Below are positions 59,699-64,000 of a stretch of 64,000 bases of DNA, one piece after another. The number at the start of each line of letters is the position of its first letter. The first letter of the stretch is position 1. The stretch comes from Absidia repens (lineage: Eukaryota > Mucoromycota > Mucoromycetes > Mucorales > Cunninghamellaceae): positions 372,001-436,000 of the forward strand of contig MCGE01000020.1 of the NCBI GenBank assembly GCA_002105175.1, read 5' to 3'. Made by a program: the position numbers and the translations under genes. The notes below the pieces were generated by a model, which did no database searches, was not told the origin of the DNA, and saw only the letters and a list, made by a program, of their open reading frames with translations.

Positions 59699-60975
59699 TT
59701 GTTGGTTAACGTTGACGACGATGATGACGGTGATGATGGTAGAATATCGTCCCAGCCTGACACCCAGTCCATTACCTTCGTGCTTCCATTTGACCCTTGT
59801 TGCTTGCTAATTTCAAGTTCCATGCTGAGTTTAATGTTGTTCCATAATACATCATCATCTTCACTTGTTCCCCATGAATGGTGTGTTGATGATGTATTGA
59901 CGAACTGCGTCGACGCTAATGATGATGATGATGCTGATGATGCTGATGATGACGACGACGACGACGATGACGATGATGGGTGTATGGTGATCGGCAAGTC
60001 AGATAGGTATCCTGGAGGTTCCACAATTGTTATCGGATTGTTGCTTCGCTGTTCCAAAACACCATCGTCAGATTGGATTAGAATGTTGGGCGGTCTCGTT
60101 TTGTCGCATAATTGTTGTACATAATTACTGTCAAATCCTGCCGGAATAATGGTGTTTTTATTGCTTGATATTTCATTCACCCATGTTGCCCAAATACTGT
60201 CACAATATTCTCCAGGTTCGCTGGCTTGCTTTGATGCATTGCAATGGTGAGGATCGGGTGCTGCATAGGTGTTGTCGGCTGATGTCACTTTGTTAACTTT
60301 CTCGCTTGATGGTTCCCCAATCAATGAATAGGCATAGGTTGCATTCTCCGGCGCTTCTGATAATGGTGGTAGTTTAATAGTTGTTGTCGTCGACGTTGCT
60401 TGATATTGGTTTATGGAGGTTGGTTGAAGGGATGGAGGTTCCATTGATGTTATGCGGTAATCGGAGAGCGGCTCCTGTCCTGATTTGGGCGTACGATCGC
60501 CATATCGAGTTCGGTACTGTGGTGAGTGCGCGGCTGAATCAGTTTTTGGTGAGAGAGAGGAGGTTGAAGGCCATGGTTCATGCCTTGAACCCGTGTCATT
60601 GTTGTTGCTGTTGCTGTTGTTTCTGCGGCTGCTATTGCGACCTGTCCTGTCATTTCCAGTATTCCGATCGGCCGACGATTGAGTGGTGCCTGTCTTCAAT
60701 GTCGCGGTTCCTTGGTTTCGTTGTTGTAACAGTGATTCTTCGTCAATAGGTTTGTAGTTTTTCCCAGTCCTATAAATCCCACCACTGTATTTGCACCCCT
60801 CATTGACGATGTTGTTGGGAATGGACACATTTTTCCAACCATATCTCTGACCCCAAGTTGTAAGTTGCTGTTCCTGTTGTTGCTGCTGCTGCTGATCTTG
60901 TTGGTGTTGCTCTTGCTCGCCCCAGGTATTCACAGTAAGAGGGATATTGTCATTGTCACTACCGTCACTTGGCAT
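59296..60975 (-). CDS. Low-complexity 559-aa protein with small C-terminal domain
   Basis: Intronless, 559 aa, starting at MPSDGSDNDNIPL. Most of it is disordered: Gln-rich (25-45), Asn/Ser runs (for example 115-130 and about 455-465), and a serine run of more than ten near 345-365 encoded by a GAC/GAT (minus-strand TCG/TCA) triplet repeat. The last ~75 residues look folded: NPIVVSIQLECRENG, TSIPLRKLDDPVVVARSFCQ and NPAHINDLTRLF. This strand-strand-helix-helix pattern resembles small beta-grasp or PFU-like ends that read a charged ligand, but I cannot assign it to a family. The open frame is long and free of stops over 1.7 kb, and the C-terminal part has normal codon use, so it is real. Function unknown. 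Confidence 0.75.
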
Positions 60976-61572
60976 AAGATTGTAGAAGGTGGAAAAAAGA
61001 AAGCGTCACATAGAAAGAGAAAGAAAAAGTAAGGTTCCCGTGAAAATAGACAACTGTCTGCTTGACTGGACGGAGATTGAAATAAGGCATTGTTTTTTGT
61101 GGGCTTGAATGCCTATAGCATCAATCAGGTACATGAACGATAACCGAAATGACGATAGGCCCGGAATGACTATACGTTTCTGGAAAACATTGGCCGCGGA
61201 ATACTGTAATTCGAATAATGGGGGAGGAATTTTGGATGACCTGCTAGGCACGATGCATTTTGGATGTGGGGGGGGGTGTTAGATGGCTAAACGTAACTGA
61301 GAAAACTATATTTTTCAACGACTTTTCAGGTGGTGAATCGAGGTTCAATAAGGTTAGGAAGGTGTATAGAGTCATTACTGCTCACAGTATTTAACGGAGC
61401 GATTTGTTCTGGGGGGCACGGCAAAGCGAAAATGATTGGAGGCATGCATTGCCGTCGACTGTCAGGGCGGGATTTTAAATGTTCGCGGGACAATTGATCT
61501 CACACAATTATAATCAATGGGATTGCTGTCAATGTGCTTACACCTTCCTTTTTTAACTATTCAAATTTCAAT
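60976..61572. other. Divergent promoter region with RPS23
   Basis: 597 bp; somewhat less AT-rich than other gaps, with a GCATGCATTGCCGTCGAC stretch at 61442 and a GATG/GATA tandem at 61663-61695 just inside the first RPS23 intron. No separate gene recognised. Confidence 0.5.
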
Positions 61573-62339
61573 ATGGGTAGGTAGCATCATCACAATATAT
61601 TATATGAAAAAAGGATATATCCAATTTTCACACAACAAACGGATACAGTGAAAAATAAACGATGGGTGGATGGATGGATAGATGGATAGATAGATGGGAA
61701 TCATTTCAGCAATTCGTGAAAATGGATATACCGTCATACTACACATCCACATTCTATGAATGACTTCATTTTTGACAGTTGAGGCTAACATTCCTGTTTT
61801 TCCTTTCTTTTTATCATAGGTCAACCTAGCGGTTTGAATGCTGCTCGTAAGCTTCGCAACACTCGTCGTGAACAACGATGGGCTGATAAGCAATACAAGA
61901 AGCGTGCCTTGGGTACTGCTTTCCGCTCCAACCCCTTTGGTGGTGCTTCTCACGCTAAGGGCATTGTCCTCGAAAAGATGTAAATACATAAATGATATAT
62001 TTAAGTGTGTGTGTATGTATATGGGATGTCACTTATTGACTCTTCATTTTGTTTTCTTCTATATAATTTAGTGGTGTTGAAGCCAAACAACCTAACTCCG
62101 CTATTCGTAAGTGTGTCCGTGTCCAATTGATCAAGAACGGTAAGAAGGTTACTGCTTTCGTGCCCAATGATGGTTGTTTGAACTACGTTGACGAAAACGA
62201 CGAAGTTTTGATTGCTGGTTTCGGTCGTAAGGGTCGTGCTATTGGTGATATTCCTGGTGTCCGTTTCAAGGTCGTCAAGGTCGCTGGTGTTGCCCTCATT
62301 GCCTTGTACAAGGAAAAGAAGGAAAAGCCTAGATCTTAG
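61573..62339 (+). CDS. RPS23: 40S ribosomal protein uS12 (S23)
   Basis: Three exons, 61573..61576, 61820..61979, 62072..62339; 143 aa. The first coding exon is just ATGG (Met plus one base of Gly), the known arrangement for short leader exons in ribosomal protein genes. Diagnostic blocks: [78 protein letters not shown], and [19 protein letters not shown]. uS12 lies at the decoding centre; PNSAIRK contains the conserved loop with the hydroxylated Pro (PNS). The first intron is 243 nt, long for this window, and holds a GATG/GATA tandem; such introns often carry enhancer elements. AATAAATA lies near 62394. Confidence 0.97.
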
Positions 62340-62923
62340 ATTAGCTATTATCCCCTTACCTTACTCATGTGTTTTTTTGTTTGATCCTCTTCAATAAATA
62401 TTCCTGATCTCTTACTACTCTTCTGTTTATGTGTACATCTCTTGTCCTTTTTTATATAATGATTTATTATGTATCGATCTGATCATATACCAATACCTAG
62501 CTACATTAACAATAACCATACGACCATCATGCCACAATCATCGTCCCAACACAACCCACATAATCATTTATCACAGCTCCATCATTCCTATATCATTCCC
62601 ATATAACCATCATCAGGCCCTGCAATTCCTATCACCAATTGTCATGCCATTAACACTCCTATTCAGTCAATCATCATACATATATATATATATATATAAT
62701 CATTATAACCCCACAGTTTATTTTTTATTTTTTGTCAACAACAAGCATATCATTCAAAGACCAGATAAAAAGACAGTGTAAAAAAAAAATAGTTTTGTAT
62801 ATATCAAAACGGTGTATATTTATATATATAAAAAGAAAAAAAAAAACTTGACTAAACAACTAATAAAATGAGGGAGGGGTTGGGGGAAGAACTACACTAA
62901 TGTTGTCGAGTTTTGTTTTCAAT
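62340..62923. other. Convergent 3' intergenic gap
   Basis: 3' UTRs of RPS23 (AATAAATATTCC near 62394) and RPN10 (minus strand TTTTATTAGTTGTTTAGTCAAG at about 62845-62866). A TA tract lies at 62680-62697. No gene seen. Confidence 0.6.
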
Positions 62924-64000
62924 TCATTTATCGTCACCATCTTCCTTCTTCTTTTTATCCTTCATGTCATCCAATGCTTTTTTGATACGTTCGTCATTTG
63001 CGTCCACACCAGGTAATGAACTCAGTACCGCCGACACCATGTCTTGATCACCTTCCCCATTGTCATCATTCATTGACATTTCCAAAGCACGTTGAAGTTC
63101 AGCATCTTCGTCCAATCCATCCATATCTACATCTTCATCCTATTTTTTTTTTAAAAAAAAAAAAAAGAATGAATAGATTTAGTATTGTTACCCTGCATAA
63201 ATATCTCTTCCAGTCATTGTTTTCTAGTCCTTTTACTTTACCTCTACCTGTGAATCGTTCATTGACATGGCCAAAGCTGCCTGTAACTCCGCATCTTCTG
63301 GACTGATCTCTTCTTCTTGCTGTTGTTGTTGTTGTTGGGTTGATGAAGAATCCACAGCCATGGCAGTATCGTTTGATGCAGATGTGTTTGATGCTTCGCC
63401 TTTGCTTGTGTCCTTTCCAGATGTCGCTTCTTGACGGGCCTTTTCTTCTTCGAGTGAAATACGTAAAGCCTAGTGGAGAAAAATGATGGGTATCAATACT
63501 TCGTCCCCTATTCCTTTTGAAAGAGTACCTGTCATCCCTCTCATGGACGCCTCCTCCTCCTCCTCCTCCTCTTCTCGCTCTACTTACCAAAGCCAATTCT
63601 GGGTCAAGGTTGGGATCAATGCCAAATTCAAAGTCACCACCGCCACCACCAGCACCAGCAGCAAAGTTGCCAGGCGCACCGTCCTCACCGGCAATAATAG
63701 GTGTAGACATAAGCATATCACTCAAAATATGAGGACCAGGGGGGATCGATACCAGATGACTACATCAAAGATAGAATGTGAATATCAATAATGTCGGCGG
63801 GGGGAGGGGGGGAGGATCGTCCTGTGATAGAATGAATGGATAGTATATATGTACTTTACCTGTTATCGCTATTGTTGACATTATTGATAAAGGCTTCGAG
63901 TTTAGCGGTGTTTTCAGCTTCTTCGCCAAAGTTGATGATATCAATAGCCACGTTGTTCTTTTTCAGTTTTTTGGCGAGTCGTACGAGAGTTCGTTCATCA
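62924..64000 (-). CDS. RPN10: 26S proteasome ubiquitin receptor Rpn10, 3' part
   Basis: Four exons in the window, complement of 62924..63139, 63242..63469, 63588..63759, 63860..>64000; the 5' part (most of the VWA domain) is beyond the edge. About 251 residues are visible. The VWA end reads [20 protein letters not shown] and [20 protein letters not shown], typical of Rpn10, which docks on the 19S particle and binds ubiquitin chains. Three ubiquitin-interacting motifs follow: [30 protein letters not shown] and [15 protein letters not shown]; yeast has one and humans two. A polyQ run separates the first two. The tail [19 protein letters not shown] is usual. The donor at 63241 could alternatively lie 6 nt upstream, at 63247, with no frame change. 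Confidence 0.95.

Noticed and set aside
59595..60124. Open frames rich in Leu or Asp over 59.6-60.1 kb on the plus strand
   Set aside because: They are antisense readings of the Ser/Asn triplet repeats of the 559-aa gene.
63135..63725. 196-codon minus-strand frame starting MSDMLMSTP
   Set aside because: It overlaps a real RPN10 exon but reads through its introns; only the part before the donor at 63587 is coding.

Overview
The window is nuclear DNA of a filamentous fungus, most likely an early-diverging one of the Mucoromycota (Mucorales-like; genus not resolvable). The reasons are many short GT-AG introns of about 50-115 nt with T-rich 3' ends, CAA/CAG-rich polyglutamine stretches, AT-rich gaps full of poly-A/poly-T and TA runs, and a typical eukaryotic gene set (uS10, uS12, RPN10, MAK21, trifunctional C1-THF synthase, RhoGAP, P450, MARVEL protein). 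I see no tRNA, rRNA or CRISPR array. Splice sites below were worked out by hand from reading frame and family motifs, so exact ends are predictions.

Layout. 0-5.4 kb: 3' part of a PC-esterase-like gene, an ELO fatty-acid elongase, a RhoGAP. 5.4-8.1 kb: repeat copy A. 8.1-14.6 kb: a mitochondrial C1-THF synthase (14 exons) and a P450. 15.5-16.8 kb: repeat copy B. 17.4-24.4 kb: an SV2-like MFS transporter, a 7-TM GPCR-like protein, a membrane-anchored SH3 protein. 25.3-33.2 kb: a broken SFP1-like zinc-finger gene, MAK21/NOC1, a MARVEL-type protein. 33.4-35.4 kb: repeat copy D. 36.3-39.4 kb: a 64-aa protein, an unrecognised 251-aa protein, uS10. 40.3-41.1 kb: repeat copy E. 41.6-43.7 kb: a Kelch membrane protein. 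44-45.4 kb: repeat copy F. 45.5-48.5 kb: a divergent arsenic pair (ACR3 efflux pump and ArsC-type arsenate reductase) and mitoribosomal mL58. 49-50.6 kb: decayed coding sequence. 51.4-55.4 kb: an HMG-box protein and uroporphyrinogen-III synthase. 55.9-57.3 kb: repeat copy G. 57.7-64 kb: a nitrilase with a GC-AG intron, a low-complexity 559-aa protein, uS12, and the 3' part of RPN10.

Most genes are unrelated housekeeping neighbours. The one clear functional unit is the head-to-head ACR3/arsC pair at 45.5-47.7 kb: arsenate reduction in the cytosol coupled to arsenite export, driven from a 188-bp shared intergenic region. The ACR3 carries an N-terminal tandem cysteine motif, and the reductase is of the bacterial thioredoxin-fold type rather than the Cdc25-like Acr2 of yeasts. 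Other points of interest are a six-copy dispersed repeat that usually lies just downstream of a gene in the same orientation, a recurring TTTAGT-type motif after stop codons, a PC-esterase lacking both usual catalytic residues, and a zinc-finger gene with two single-base frameshifts.
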